Part shown: piece after piece, positions 1 through 10,084 of the stretch
Layout: every line of letters starts with the position of its first letter
Position numbering within the stretch: position 1 is the first letter of the stretch
Made by a program: the position numbers and the translations under genes
Notes under the pieces: generated by a model
Seen by the model: the letters and a program-made list of their open reading frames with translations, nothing else
Databases searched by the model: none
What the model was told of the DNA's origin: nothing
Assembly (NCBI GenBank): GCA_018609125.1
Contig: JABAYF010000001.1
Location: forward strand, 1 to 64,000
DNA: 64,000 nt
Reading direction: 5' to 3'
DNA from: Candidatus Nanopelagicales bacterium
GTDB taxonomy: Bacteria > Actinomycetota > Actinomycetes > S36-B12

Positions 1-1172
1 CCCCAGAAGACGCCACCATCGAGGTAGGCGGACTCCTCGCCGACATCGGTGCCGCCACCGCTTCCGCGCCGGCACCTCCTCCTCCCCCCGCGCCGACTCC
101 CGCACCGACTCCCGCACCGACTCCCGCACCCACTCCCGCACCCACTCCCGCACCCACTCCCGCACCGACTCCCGCACCCACTCCCGCACCCACTCCCGCA
201 CCCACGCCGGCACCAACGGCCGGGTCCAATGACACCTACGTCACCCCGCTCGTGCGCAAATTGGCTAACCAAAATGGGGTGGATTTGACCACGGTCACCG
301 GTACCGGTGTCGGCGGGCGCATCCGTAAAGCCGACGTACTGGCCGCTGCCGAGGCCGCACGTGCGACGACTCCTCCACAAGCCGCGCCCGACTCCGCTGC
401 TATGCCATCGCCAGCCGCTCCCGCCGCAGCCATCCCACCTGCCGTGGCCGGACTCCGCGGCAGCACCAAGCCCATGTCTCGGCTTCGCCGCGTCATTGCC
501 GATCGCATGCTGGCATCCCTGCAAACCTCCGCCCAACTGACCACGGTGGTTGAGGTTGATGTCACTCGAATCGCTGTCCTTCGCGATCGCGTGAAACGTT
601 CCTTCGCCGAACGCGAAGGGGTCAAACTGTCATTTCTTCCCTTCTTCGCTGTGGCTGCCATCGAAGCCCTCGCCGCGTTCCCCATGGTCAATGCCGAAAT
701 CGACATGGCCGCAGGCAACATCACCTATCACGACCAGGTGAATCTAGGTGTTGCCGTAGACACCGACCGTGGCCTGCTGGTACCGGTCATCAGAGGCGCC
801 CAAGATCTCAACGTTGCCGGTGTGGCTCGACGCATCGCTGACCTCGCCGAACGCACCCGCACCAACAAGGTGTCCCCGGATGAACTGTCTGGGGGCACGT
901 TCACGCTCACCAACACCGGGAGTCGCGGGGCGCTGTTCGACACGCCCATCATCAATCAGCCCCAGGTTGCCATCCTCGGTACTGGCGCTGTAGTTAAACG
1001 CCCGATCGTGGTCACCGATGAGAACGGAAGCGACCTCATTGCCGTTCGTTCGATGGTTTATCTGGCCTTGACCTATGACCACCGGCTCGTTGATGGTGCC
1101 GATGCCGCCCGCTTCCTCTCGGCCATTAAGAACCGCCTTGAAGAGGCTTCATTCCAAGATCTCAGCGCCTAA
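1..1172 (+). CDS. sucB: 2-oxoacid dehydrogenase E2 (dihydrolipoamide acyltransferase), 5' partial
   Basis: The frame is open from base 3, so the start lies outside the window; 389 residues are visible. In order they are: the last strands of a lipoyl domain ([10 protein letters not shown]), an Ala-Pro-Thr-Pro repeat linker, a peripheral subunit-binding domain at about residues 79-115 ([21 protein letters not shown]), a second Ala/Pro linker, and the trimer-forming acyltransferase domain, which ends with the active-site motif DHRLVDG (His about 360 of the visible part). The protein is the core of a 2-oxoacid dehydrogenase complex and transfers an acyl group from lipoyl-lysine to CoA. Adjacency to a TIGR01777 epimerase is common for the actinobacterial sucB-type gene, but pyruvate versus 2-oxoglutarate specificity cannot be read from this fragment. 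The track ORF at 252 is only an internal GTG of this frame. The stop overlaps the next ATG by one base. Confidence 0.9.
   Translation, partial: PEDATIEVGGLLADIGAATASAPAPPPPPAPTPAPTPAPTPAPTPAPTPAPTPAPTPAPTPAPTPAPTPAPTAGSNDTYVTPLVRKLANQNGVDLTTVTGTGVGGRIRKADVLAAAEAARATTPPQAAPDSAAMPSPAAPAAAIPPAVAGLRGSTKPMSRLRRVIADRMLASLQTSAQLTTVVEVDVTRIAVLRDRVKRSFAEREGVKLSFLPFFAVAAIEALAAFPMVNAEIDMAAGNITYHDQVNLGVAVDTDRGLLVPVIRGAQDLNVAGVARRIADLAERTRTNKVSPDELSGGTFTLTNTGSRGALFDTPIINQPQVAILGTGAVVKRPIVVTDENGSDLIAVRSMVYLALTYDHRLVDGADAARFLSAIKNRLEEASFQDLSA
90..218 (+). repeat. 12-base tandem repeat encoding Ala-Pro-Thr-Pro linker
   Basis: Ten complete in-frame units of GCACC(G/C)ACTCCC, encoding APTP, followed by a partial eleventh, lie between the lipoyl and subunit-binding domains of the E2 gene. 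Units differ mainly at one wobble base (ccg or ccc). Flexible Ala/Pro linkers are normal in E2 proteins and let the lipoyl domain swing between active sites. The near-identical DNA units suggest recent expansion by slippage or unequal exchange. Confidence 0.92.
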
Positions 1173-2059
1173 TGCGCATCGCGGTCACCGGCGCATCCGG
1201 GCTCATCGGATCGGCCCTCGTTCCGGCCCTGCGCGATCGTGGTCACGAAGTGTTACGACTAGTGCGCAAGCCGGTAACCGCCCCCGATGAGGTGCGTTGG
1301 GAACCGGTCAGCGGCTTCGTAGACCCCAAAACCTTCGTCAATATTGATGGCGTAGTTCATCTCGCCGGCGCCGGCGTCGGCGACCACCGCTGGACCGATA
1401 GCTATAAGGCCGAAATTCGTTCTTCGAGGGTTCTGGGCACCCGCACGATAGCCACAGCCATGGCAACACTGGCGCCGCAGCCTCAGGTGCTCGTCTGCGG
1501 CTCGGCCATCGGGTACTACGGAAACACCGGGGATGCACCCGTCACCGAAAAGTCACCGCAGGGACATGGTTTTCTTGCCGACGTAGTTGCCGACTGGGAG
1601 GCCGCGGCTGTGCCGGCTGAGCAGGCTGGCATCCGAGTGGCGTACGCAAGAACCGGCTTGGTGGTGAGCGATAAGGGCGGGGCCTGGAAGCGCCTACTGC
1701 CCATTTTTCGTTTCGGATTGGGTGGGAAACTTGGCTCAGGCCAACAGTTTTGGTCATTCATCACGCTGCGCGACGAAATCAATGCACTCATCGCACTCGT
1801 CGAGGACAGCAACTTTGCGGGCCCGGTAAACCTGACATCACCACAACCGGTGACCAATGCCGAGGTCACCGCAGCGATGGGACGGGTGTTGCGCCGCCCC
1901 ACGTTGCTACCCGTTCCTGGATTCGCTCTAAAGGTCGCACTCGGTGAATTTAGTTCCGACATCCTCAGCAGCCAGCGTGTACTGCCGGCCGTGCTTGAGG
2001 CACACAACTTTCGTTGGGCCGATCCCGCTATTGACGATGCGATCAAGACGTTGGTGTAG
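1172..2059 (+). CDS. TIGR01777 family NAD(P)-binding epimerase-like protein
   Basis: A 295-residue extended short-chain dehydrogenase. The N-terminus has the Rossmann glycine motif (TGASGLIGSALVPAL, residues 6-20), followed by VVHLAGAGVG near residue 65 and the Tyr-containing active-site segment around CGSAIGYYGN near 110. The C-terminal DUF1731-like tail (ILSSQRVLPAVLEAHNFRW) is typical of the YfcH/SDR39U1 group. Substrate and reaction are unknown for the family. The start ATG overlaps the E2 stop (taATG), which implies translational coupling. The 3' end overlaps the convergent minus-strand gene by 17 bases. Confidence 0.88.
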   Translation: MRIAVTGASGLIGSALVPALRDRGHEVLRLVRKPVTAPDEVRWEPVSGFVDPKTFVNIDGVVHLAGAGVGDHRWTDSYKAEIRSSRVLGTRTIATAMATLAPQPQVLVCGSAIGYYGNTGDAPVTEKSPQGHGFLADVVADWEAAAVPAEQAGIRVAYARTGLVVSDKGGAWKRLLPIFRFGLGGKLGSGQQFWSFITLRDEINALIALVEDSNFAGPVNLTSPQPVTNAEVTAAMGRVLRRPTLLPVPGFALKVALGEFSSDILSSQRVLPAVLEAHNFRWADPAIDDAIKTLV

Positions 2060-2918
2060 GTGCACATACCGGCAGTGGCGTCGTCGGCACGGACTCCCCC
2101 GCCACCAACGACCATCCGGTAGCGACAACAACTCCTGCTACGCCTACCGCCGCTATCGACAGCAACCAGCGCCGACGCTGAGAGCGACCCAACCTACGGT
2201 GGCGTCCCGTGGTTGTGGCCGTGGCGAATTGAGGTACGGGCCCAGCCGGCACTCTTCGATCCGCCACCGGTGACCGGGCAGATCGACCGCCACGACGTGC
2301 TGCTTGGGCTAGAGCCACTGAAACCGCAGCCATAGACGGCGCGGGTCCATCTGCACCTTGGAGCAGGGCCGAAACTGCCTGTGCTTTAACGCTGCCATCA
2401 GGGAGGTGATCCAGAGCCCACATAGAAAAGGCGGCTGTTTCCTCGCGCAGTGCCTCTGTTGGACTCCAGCCAATCAGAGTGACCTGTCCATCTAGGCCTA
2501 CCCAGACGGCCTCGGCCACAGACTGACTATCGGGCGTTTCAAGGAGACCCACTCCCACGTCATGCAGACATGCCCATGCGCGTGCCACCGAAGCTAAGGT
2601 GGACACCCGATCTAGCCCCGAGACAGCGTTCGCAAAGAGATCTCCCTCACTTGGTACCTCAAACCCCAATTCCAGGCCTTCGGCACTTATCCGGGCCGCA
2701 ACAATTGGGGCCAGGTTTTCCAAAAGTGGACGCGCTAAAGCGTTGCGACGCAATCGTTCTCTTTCGAGGAGGTCGTGTCCGCAAAGAATGTGACGATACT
2801 GGATCACTGATGCCGTGAATGTTGTCATCCCCGCATCGTCGTCTGAATTGCCGCCCAGGCGCCGGGCGTCATCCACAGGGTGGGCCACGATAGCGTCAAC
2901 TCGTGCACTCTTCTTCAT
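2043..2918 (-). CDS. Membrane-anchored protein with possible degenerate protein-kinase domain
   Basis: A 291-residue protein I cannot place by simple recognition. Residues about 40-215 follow the outline of a bacterial Ser/Thr kinase: a hinge-like stretch, an alpha-E-like helix with CLHDVGVG where kinases have LHxxGVxHRD, VGLDGQVTLIGW where they have the xxDGxVxLIDFG segment, and a final helix pattern near SALLQGADGPAPSM. The catalytic HRD Asp, the DFG Asp and an obvious P-loop are missing. A basic stretch, one membrane segment (LLSIAAVGVAGVVVATGW, about 255-272) and a short Thr/Pro tail follow. Start is uncertain: the first ATG (2918) overlaps the divergent oxidoreductase start by 16 bases, and Met31 (2828) would avoid that. 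Neither has a clear ribosome binding site. The pseudokinase reading is inference. Confidence 0.6.
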   Translation of the reverse strand: MKKSARVDAIVAHPVDDARRLGGNSDDDAGMTTFTASVIQYRHILCGHDLLERERLRRNALARPLLENLAPIVAARISAEGLELGFEVPSEGDLFANAVSGLDRVSTLASVARAWACLHDVGVGLLETPDSQSVAEAVWVGLDGQVTLIGWSPTEALREETAAFSMWALDHLPDGSVKAQAVSALLQGADGPAPSMAAVSVALAQAARRGGRSARSPVADRRVPAGPVPQFATATTTGRHRRLGRSQRRRWLLSIAAVGVAGVVVATGWSLVAGESVPTTPLPVCAPTPTS

Positions 2919-4162
2919 CGGCTGATGTGGTCATCGTGGGCGCTGGCCTGGCCGGATTGGCCGCGGCAACGCACCTGCATGCGGCTGGCATCGAAGCCCT
3001 AGTGGTCGAGGCAAGCGATGGTGTGGGTGGGCGAGTTCGCACCGATCTCATTGACGGCTTTCGACTTGACCGGGGTTTCCAGCTGTACAACCCGAGTTAC
3101 CCAGAAGGCCAGCGCCTCTTCGACTATGCCGCGCTCGACCTGAAACCCTTCATCGCCGGTGCCGAGGTGGTCCTGATGAAAACGCGGTCGCGCATCGCTG
3201 ATCCACGACGAAAGCCGAGTTGGGCGTGGGCCTCACTCCTCGCCCCGCTGGGTAGCGCGCGCGGGGAATTGAACTTTGCTCGATACGCATGGCGACAAGC
3301 GCAGGCGCCCATGGCTTCGATCCGATCAGCCCCTGACATCACCACCGAGGAAGCCCTCATCGGTGCCGGTATCGATTCTGAACTCATCGAAAGGTTCTTG
3401 CGGCCCTTTCTCGGTGGCGTATTTCTCGACGATTCCCTCACAACTTCCCGGCGCTTTTTCGATTTAGTGCTGCGGTCCTTCGTGCGCGGCACTCCCTCGG
3501 TTCCTGCGCTCGGCATGGGCGAACTATCAGCTCAATTGCATCGTCAGGTCGCCGACCATGTGCTGTTCAACACCACGGTCACCGAAATTACGGCCACGGG
3601 CGTGCGCACACAGCGCGGAGCCATTAACTCCGACACGGTTCTCGTGGCTACCGATCCCCGCACCGCATCGGTACTCACTCCCGGTCTTACCGTTCCTGAT
3701 GGACGCCCAGTCACAACCTGGTATCACCACATCCCCTCCGGGCACCCGCCGTTATCGCACGGGGATGGGGTGCTCGTTCTTGACGGTAGCCGCGGCGGCC
3801 CGCTGATCAACACCGTTGTCCTCACCCAGGCGGCACCAAGCTATGCACCACCCGGACACACCCTGGTCTCATCATCAGCACTGGGTAAGCACTCCTCCGC
3901 GGATATGGACGAGCAGGTGCGTCAGCATCTAGCCCGCCTCTACGACGTGAACACCAGCGAGTGGGAACTCATCGCGCACTACCCCATCCCGTATGCACTG
4001 CCCGCGATGACCGTTCCGCTCAACACCGAGCAAACGGTTCGCCTCGGTCACGGCAGGTACGTTGCCGGCGATCATCGAGACACCGCATCAATCCAGGGCG
4101 CACTCGTCAGTGGACGTCGCGCCGCCGAAGCAATCATTTCTGATCGATTGGGAAAACGATGA
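2903..4162 (+). CDS. NAD(P)/FAD-dependent oxidoreductase, amine-oxidase/phytoene-desaturase type
   Basis: A 419-residue flavoprotein. The N-terminal dinucleotide-binding fold is VVIVGAGLAGLAAATHL followed by the acidic end of strand 2 (VVEA) and VGGRVRT, the signature of the monoamine oxidase / protoporphyrinogen oxidase / phytoene desaturase superfamily. The C-terminal FAD contact is RYVAGDHRDTASIQGA, near residue 390. The substrate cannot be named; the tight link to peptidase E gives no pathway clue. The start used is GTG at 2903; the preceding gene runs the other way and its 5' end may overlap. The stop overlaps the next gene (ATGA). Confidence 0.82.
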   Translation: MHSSSSADVVIVGAGLAGLAAATHLHAAGIEALVVEASDGVGGRVRTDLIDGFRLDRGFQLYNPSYPEGQRLFDYAALDLKPFIAGAEVVLMKTRSRIADPRRKPSWAWASLLAPLGSARGELNFARYAWRQAQAPMASIRSAPDITTEEALIGAGIDSELIERFLRPFLGGVFLDDSLTTSRRFFDLVLRSFVRGTPSVPALGMGELSAQLHRQVADHVLFNTTVTEITATGVRTQRGAINSDTVLVATDPRTASVLTPGLTVPDGRPVTTWYHHIPSGHPPLSHGDGVLVLDGSRGGPLINTVVLTQAAPSYAPPGHTLVSSSALGKHSSADMDEQVRQHLARLYDVNTSEWELIAHYPIPYALPAMTVPLNTEQTVRLGHGRYVAGDHRDTASIQGALVSGRRAAEAIISDRLGKR

Positions 4163-4890
4163 CACCGCAACGCATTCTCGCTACCAGCGGCGGCTTCCAA
4201 GCCACAGACAGATGGGGCGTCATGCGCCCGGCACCCATGCTGCTCGAAGCTCTGCGCCGCACCGGCAAAGACCGTCCCAAGGTCACCTTGCTCATGACAG
4301 CCAGCGGCGACGACACGAGTTACCTCACCAGGTCTTATGCGGCACTCGCTGATGTGGGCTGCGATGTTGACCATCTGTCTTTATTCACTATGCCAAACCG
4401 GGAGCCAGAAGTGGTTCTTGGCCGCAGCGACCTGGTGTGGGTGGGTGGTGGAAGTGTGGCGAACCTGTTGGCGCTGTGGCGACTACACGGCGTGGACACC
4501 GCCATGCAGAATGCGGCTGATCAGGGAACCATCCTGGCCGGCGTCAGCGCGGGCTCAATCTGCTGGCACACCGGTGGCCCGACCGATTCTTTCGGCCCGC
4601 AATTGCAAGCCGTCACCAACGGTCTGGCGATGCTGCCCTACGGAAACGGAGTGCACTATGACTCCGAAACCCAGCGGCGTCCACTGCTGCAGCAGCTGGT
4701 TCGCGACGAGATACTCCCCACGTCCTACGCAACAGATGACCGTATTGGTATCTGGTACGAAGGCGAAGATGCCTGCGAGGTCATGAGCGATGTTGAACCC
4801 AGCGCTGATGGGCCTTGCGCGTATCGCATTGAGCGAGTGGGCGGTGAGGTCGTGGAAACGAAGTTGCCGGTAGGCCCGCTCAGCCTTTAG
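4159..4890 (+). CDS. Peptidase E-like (family S51) protein
   Basis: A 243-residue cytoplasmic protein of the class I glutamine-amidotransferase-like fold used by peptidase E. The nucleophile elbow GVSAGS puts the serine at residue 130, preceded by VWVGGGSVANLLALW, which is characteristic of this family's dipeptide-binding region. Family members hydrolyse Asp-X dipeptides or act on cyanophycin-type substrates; which applies is not evident here. Translational coupling to the oxidoreductase upstream is likely (ATGA overlap). It faces the MaoC gene convergently with 12 bases between them. Confidence 0.82.
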   Translation: MTPQRILATSGGFQATDRWGVMRPAPMLLEALRRTGKDRPKVTLLMTASGDDTSYLTRSYAALADVGCDVDHLSLFTMPNREPEVVLGRSDLVWVGGGSVANLLALWRLHGVDTAMQNAADQGTILAGVSAGSICWHTGGPTDSFGPQLQAVTNGLAMLPYGNGVHYDSETQRRPLLQQLVRDEILPTSYATDDRIGIWYEGEDACEVMSDVEPSADGPCAYRIERVGGEVVETKLPVGPLSL

Positions 4891-4902
4891 AGGTGTAAGG
4901 GC

Positions 4903-5439
4903 TTAAGCCTCGGGCATCGTCAATGGCCCGGTCTTCGCCACCGGGAAGTAGTCCTGGCCGATTCCGGCTTCCTTCTTCGGAATCATGACCGAACGATTCC
5001 ATGACACGATCTCGTCACCGTCTTGATTGAGGCCGCGAGTCCGCATCGTGATGATGCCCATGTTGGGACGCGATGAGCTTTCTCGCTTGTCGATACAGAT
5101 GCTTTCCGCATAAACCGTGTCACCAACGTAGAGGGGGTGGGTGAGGCGGATGTCGGTCCAACCCAGGTTGGCCACGGCGTTTTGACTCATGTCGATGACC
5201 GACAGACCCAGAACGAGCGCCACGGTGAGCCCGGAGTTGATGATGACCCGACCACCGGTGATGGGGTTGGACTGGGCCAGATCAGCGTTGAAGTGGTTCT
5301 GGTTCGTATTGCACGTCAACAGGGTGAACCAGGTGGAGTCTGCCTCTGAGATTGTCCGCCCAAACGGATGCTGGTAGGTGTCCCCCACGACATAATCTGC
5401 GAAAAATAGGCCCAACTGGGCCGGATGCACGGTTGCCAT
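4903..5439 (-). CDS. MaoC-family dehydratase (hot-dog fold acyl-CoA hydratase)
   Basis: A 178-residue protein when started at the ATG at 5439, which follows GCAGGA by about 7 bases; the longer track ORF adds residues without family resemblance. It has the hot-dog fold features of MaoC hydratases: TCNTNQNHFNAD at the position of the catalytic Asp/His segment, then INSGLTVALVLGLSV and NLGWTDIRLTHPLYVGDTVYAES. The pattern NSGLT...QNAVANLGW resembles actinobacterial enoyl-CoA or mesaconyl-CoA hydratase relatives. It probably hydrates or dehydrates a CoA thioester; the exact substrate is unknown. It is monocistronic and divergent from the MoxR gene. Confidence 0.82.
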   Translation of the reverse strand: MATVHPAQLGLFFADYVVGDTYQHPFGRTISEADSTWFTLLTCNTNQNHFNADLAQSNPITGGRVIINSGLTVALVLGLSVIDMSQNAVANLGWTDIRLTHPLYVGDTVYAESICIDKRESSSRPNMGIITMRTRGLNQDGDEIVSWNRSVMIPKKEAGIGQDYFPVAKTGPLTMPEA

Positions 5440-5523
5440 GGCAGCATCCTGCCGAAAGCACCGATGCAGGTCTACACCGGGTACCCGCTGGCGTCGACCG
5501 GCTTCGCGGGAGACAATCAGCAC

Positions 5524-6480
<957 letters not shown>

Positions 6481-6494
6481 CCGAAGACTCACGC

Positions 6495-7769
6495 ATGGGC
6501 CTAGGACGGTTGACCGCTGCGCTCACCTTGCGCGGCAAGGGGCTCCTCGCCGTCGGGTTGGGTCTGGCTGTGGGAGCGGTCTTGTCTGGCCAGCTAGACC
6601 TCATGCGCATCGCTGTCCTCCTACTGGCGCTACCCCTGGTCACCTTGCTATGGGTTTCTAGGCGCAGTTTTCGGTTGGGATGTGTGCGCACCCTGACCCC
6701 GAGTCGTCTGGAAGTTGGGCAGGCCGGCGAGGTCACCACTCGGATCACAAACCTGAGCACCACCAATTTTGGCCGCACTGATATCGGCGGGTTGCTCGTG
6801 GAGGATGGCGTACCGGCAGCCCTGGGGCGAACCGCGTACGGCGTGCTCACCCGACTGAGATCAAAAGAGTCCACCGATCTGGTTTATCCGGTACATGCCA
6901 CCCAGCGTGGCGAGTGGCAAGTCGGACCGCTCGGTGTGACTGCGGTTGATCCTTTCGGCCTCGTCCGGCTGCGCCGAACCTTTCAGTCCCGATACAGGGT
7001 GCTCGTGCTGCCCTCCGTCGTGACGTTGCCCGGTGGTGGTCTGCGCGCTGAGCATCGCGGATTCGGTGAAAGCAGCATGTCCATGCTTGCAGCGCGGGGT
7101 AACGACGACCTTGTGCCACGTGAATATCACCACGGCGATGACCTCCGCCGCATTCACTGGCGAGCCAGCGCACGCACGGGACAACTCATGGTGCGTCGCG
7201 AAGAACAGCCATGGACCCGTCATGCGACCGTTGTCATGGATTTATGCGCAAGTGCCCATGCGGGTATGGGCCCATGGTCCAGTTTCGAGACTGCGGTGTC
7301 ACTTGCCGCGAGCACCAGTATCGCCCTACTGCGCAATGGTTTTGAAGTACGCCTATGTAGCAGCGATGGCACCACTTTACTGTCTTCCTTGACCGGCGTA
7401 GAAGGTGAGTTTCAGCTGCTTAACGCCCTCGCGGTTATCACAACCCAGCCCACATCAACCGTGGCAATCGGTACCTTTCACGCAGATCTCATCGTGAGTA
7501 TTTCCACAGCGCGCCGCGGCACCGATGAACTGCTGGAGCATCAGGCCCCACGGGGTCGCGGGGACCTAGGCATCAGCCTCATTCTTGATACGGCCGCATG
7601 GGGTTGCAACGACGCGCTATCGGCAACTGAGGTGAACCTTGCTGCCCAACGAGGTGCCTGGCGCACAGCAGTTATTCCAGCGCGAGAGCGGGCGGTGGAA
7701 TCTTTAGCGCAACTATGGCCACAACTGCTGAGCTCCACAGCTCAGGCCCCCGGAGGCGTGCGCTCATGA
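6495..7769 (+). CDS. DUF58 domain-containing membrane protein
   Basis: A 424-residue protein with two N-terminal membrane segments (about residues 15-55), an extended beta-rich middle part, and the DUF58 signature DDLRRIHWRASARTG followed by LMVRREE near residue 230. DUF58 proteins are regularly encoded between a MoxR ATPase and a TgpA-like transglutaminase, as here. They are thought to be partners of the ATPase with a role at the cell envelope; the molecular function is not known. It lies 14 bases after moxR, and its stop overlaps the next ATG (ATGA), so the three genes are probably translated as a unit. Confidence 0.87.
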   Translation: MGLGRLTAALTLRGKGLLAVGLGLAVGAVLSGQLDLMRIAVLLLALPLVTLLWVSRRSFRLGCVRTLTPSRLEVGQAGEVTTRITNLSTTNFGRTDIGGLLVEDGVPAALGRTAYGVLTRLRSKESTDLVYPVHATQRGEWQVGPLGVTAVDPFGLVRLRRTFQSRYRVLVLPSVVTLPGGGLRAEHRGFGESSMSMLAARGNDDLVPREYHHGDDLRRIHWRASARTGQLMVRREEQPWTRHATVVMDLCASAHAGMGPWSSFETAVSLAASTSIALLRNGFEVRLCSSDGTTLLSSLTGVEGEFQLLNALAVITTQPTSTVAIGTFHADLIVSISTARRGTDELLEHQAPRGRGDLGISLILDTAAWGCNDALSATEVNLAAQRGAWRTAVIPARERAVESLAQLWPQLLSSTAQAPGGVRS

Positions 7770-10084
7770 AGTGGGCCCAGGGCAGGCTTCTGACCAGCCT
7801 GGCCGGAGTAGGCGCCACTTTGTCCGCGAGCATCGTGTTGATCCCGCTGTTTGACTCCTTCGCCTTCGCACTACCGGTTCTGGCTGCGGTCGTCGCGGTT
7901 GTCGCCGCCGGGATCATTTGCCGACTGATCGATCTACCCGTGGTGCTGCATCCGATTGCTGAAATTTTGGCGCTCACCACAGCACTGGCCTGGATATATG
8001 CGTTGCCCGAGACCCTGTGGGGGTTCATTCCTGGTCCTGCGGCTGTCAGTTCCCTACGGGAATTGGTGCAATTGGGTATCGACGAGTCGCAGGTGCTGGT
8101 GGCACCCGTGCCCGGTGACCCCGCCCTCACTATTTTGGCCGCCGGTGGCGTGGGCCTGATCGCTATTTGCGTTGACATCGTGGGGGTTACGCTTCGCCTG
8201 CCCGCCATCGCCGGCATTGCGCTCCTGGCGCTCTACGCACTGCCAGCCGCAATTGCTCGCGAGGGTGTGGCCTGGTGGCTGTTGCCGATCGCCGTTGCCG
8301 GCTGGTTGGCACTTTTGGCCAGTGACACCGCATCTTTGCTGCGTTGGTGGGGGCGGCCGCTGCATGCCCGCGGTGCTCCGTCATCGCCACGGGGACGCCC
8401 CCGCGGGTGGCTAGCCGCCGCGGCCGCAATCACCATCGCACTCGCGCTGCCCGCGGTGATTCCCGGTCTAGGAAATCCCGTGCTCGGTTCTGGTCGCGGC
8501 GAGACCATCTCAGGCATAGGCAGCTCAAACTCACTCAACCTAGATCCGTTCGTTTCCCTACGCCGAAGCCTGGTGAATAACCCGAGCCAAGAGATCCTGC
8601 AAATGCGCAGTGATGCTGCCAGGCCCGGCTATCTGCGGCTGAACACCCTGACCGAATTTGATGGGGTGCGCTGGAGTGCAGCACCAAGTTTTCCGATCCC
8701 GCTCACCGACTCCCTCCCGGCACCTGCGGTGGGTCGTGGCGTTGCCGTGGAGACGAACACGTACCAAATTGATGTGGGCGCCCTGACTAACAGTGCCCTG
8801 CCGGTGCCCTATGCAGCCACAAGAATTCAGGGCAGCGGTACCGACCTGAGTAGTCAGTGGACATGGGATGGCGCCACCCGCACAGTCGTGGGCGATGACG
8901 TGACCAGCGAGGGGCAAAGTTACGCCGTTCTGGCTGACCAAGTGACCCCCACACGTGCACAACTGCGCAGATTCACCTCAGACTCCCCACCGGCTGCGAT
9001 AGATACGTTGACGCTGCCAGGAGATCTCAGCCCGCTGGTAGCTGATCTTGCTCGTGTGGTGACCGCGGGTGCGTCCTCGAGCTATGAACAGGCTGTTGCC
9101 CTTGAGCAATGGTTCACCGAAACCGGGGATTTTATTTACAGCACATCCATTATTGGTGATCCCGATACCGATCCGGTGGCAGATTTTCTGACCGAACGGG
9201 TTGGTTACTGTGAGCAGTTCGCGGCGGCCATGGCGCTGATGGCACGGAGCCTTGGCATTCCCGCTCGCGTCAATGTGGGGTTCACCTCCGGCACGGAGAT
9301 TGAGCCGGGAGTGTGGTCGGTGCAGGGCAGCAACGCCCATGCATGGCCAGAGATTTGGTTTGACCAGGTGGGGTGGGTGTGGTTCGAACCGACACCGTCA
9401 ACCGCCACCACCGCCGGGGTCGTTCCGCCGCCCTACTCCAACACGCCGGACCGTCCCCGGCCCACCCCGGAACCCAGCACAGCCCAACCACTTCCACCCG
9501 ATGTCGTCGTGGACGATCCCACGGCGAGTGCCGCCACCGGGCCATCGTCCATGGCCGGAAATTTCATCTTTATTGCCCTAGTCGTGGCCGCAGCGAGTCT
9601 GGCCGTGCCCTTCTGGCTTACTCGTTTACGTCGACGTCGGGCTTTGGCCACGAGCGACCCGCGCACGCGAATCGACAATGCCTGGTCCCATCTTCATCAG
9701 ATCGCCTCAGCCTGGGGCTGGGCGTGGCCCGAGTCGCTCACCCCGCGACAGGCGGTGGCTACGTGGACGCGTGCGCTTACCGACGGCACCGAAACCCGCC
9801 ATGACCTGGCTCGGTTGCTCTGGTGGGTGGAGCAGGCACGCTATGCGCCCGCAGATGACCGCTTGGACGCAGTGACATCGACAACGCTGGCAGAGGTGCT
9901 CCGCCGGGTGGAATCAACATTGAGTCAGCGAGCAAACTTCAGCCAGCGAGTTCGGGCCCGCGTGTGGGCACCACTGGCAGCGAACGGTTCAACTCGTTGG
10001 CGCGACGCGTGGCCCGAGGGCGATAGCCCTTGGCAGGAGGATGAGGTGGAGATGATCCTGGTGGAGTCCAGAACGCAGCGTTAG
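7766..10084 (+). CDS. TgpA-like membrane protein with transglutaminase-like domain
   Basis: 772 residues from the ATG at 7766, which overlaps the DUF58 stop; the longer track start at 7715 lies inside that gene. The first about 230 residues are membrane segments (DUF3488-like). A periplasm-facing transglutaminase-like protease fold follows: Cys about 482 in VGYCEQFAAAMALMARS, His about 525 in NAHAWPEIWF, and WVWFEPTPS, where an acidic residue completes the triad. Then come a Pro/Thr-rich spacer, one more membrane segment (about 597-617) and a cytoplasmic DUF4129-like tail. The family is linked to envelope maintenance. Its stop overlaps the convergent DUF3040 stop by four bases. Confidence 0.87.
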   Translation: MKWAQGRLLTSLAGVGATLSASIVLIPLFDSFAFALPVLAAVVAVVAAGIICRLIDLPVVLHPIAEILALTTALAWIYALPETLWGFIPGPAAVSSLRELVQLGIDESQVLVAPVPGDPALTILAAGGVGLIAICVDIVGVTLRLPAIAGIALLALYALPAAIAREGVAWWLLPIAVAGWLALLASDTASLLRWWGRPLHARGAPSSPRGRPRGWLAAAAAITIALALPAVIPGLGNPVLGSGRGETISGIGSSNSLNLDPFVSLRRSLVNNPSQEILQMRSDAARPGYLRLNTLTEFDGVRWSAAPSFPIPLTDSLPAPAVGRGVAVETNTYQIDVGALTNSALPVPYAATRIQGSGTDLSSQWTWDGATRTVVGDDVTSEGQSYAVLADQVTPTRAQLRRFTSDSPPAAIDTLTLPGDLSPLVADLARVVTAGASSSYEQAVALEQWFTETGDFIYSTSIIGDPDTDPVADFLTERVGYCEQFAAAMALMARSLGIPARVNVGFTSGTEIEPGVWSVQGSNAHAWPEIWFDQVGWVWFEPTPSTATTAGVVPPPYSNTPDRPRPTPEPSTAQPLPPDVVVDDPTASAATGPSSMAGNFIFIALVVAAASLAVPFWLTRLRRRRALATSDPRTRIDNAWSHLHQIASAWGWAWPESLTPRQAVATWTRALTDGTETRHDLARLLWWVEQARYAPADDRLDAVTSTTLAEVLRRVESTLSQRANFSQRVRARVWAPLAANGSTRWRDAWPEGDSPWQEDEVEMILVESRTQR

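Noticed and set aside
90-218. CRISPR-like tandem repeat
   Set aside because: There are no spacers; it is an in-frame APTP coding repeat.
4900-4909. GGCTTAAGCC palindrome between peptidase E and MaoC genes as terminator
   Set aside because: Too short and without a loop or T-run; it contains the MaoC stop codon.
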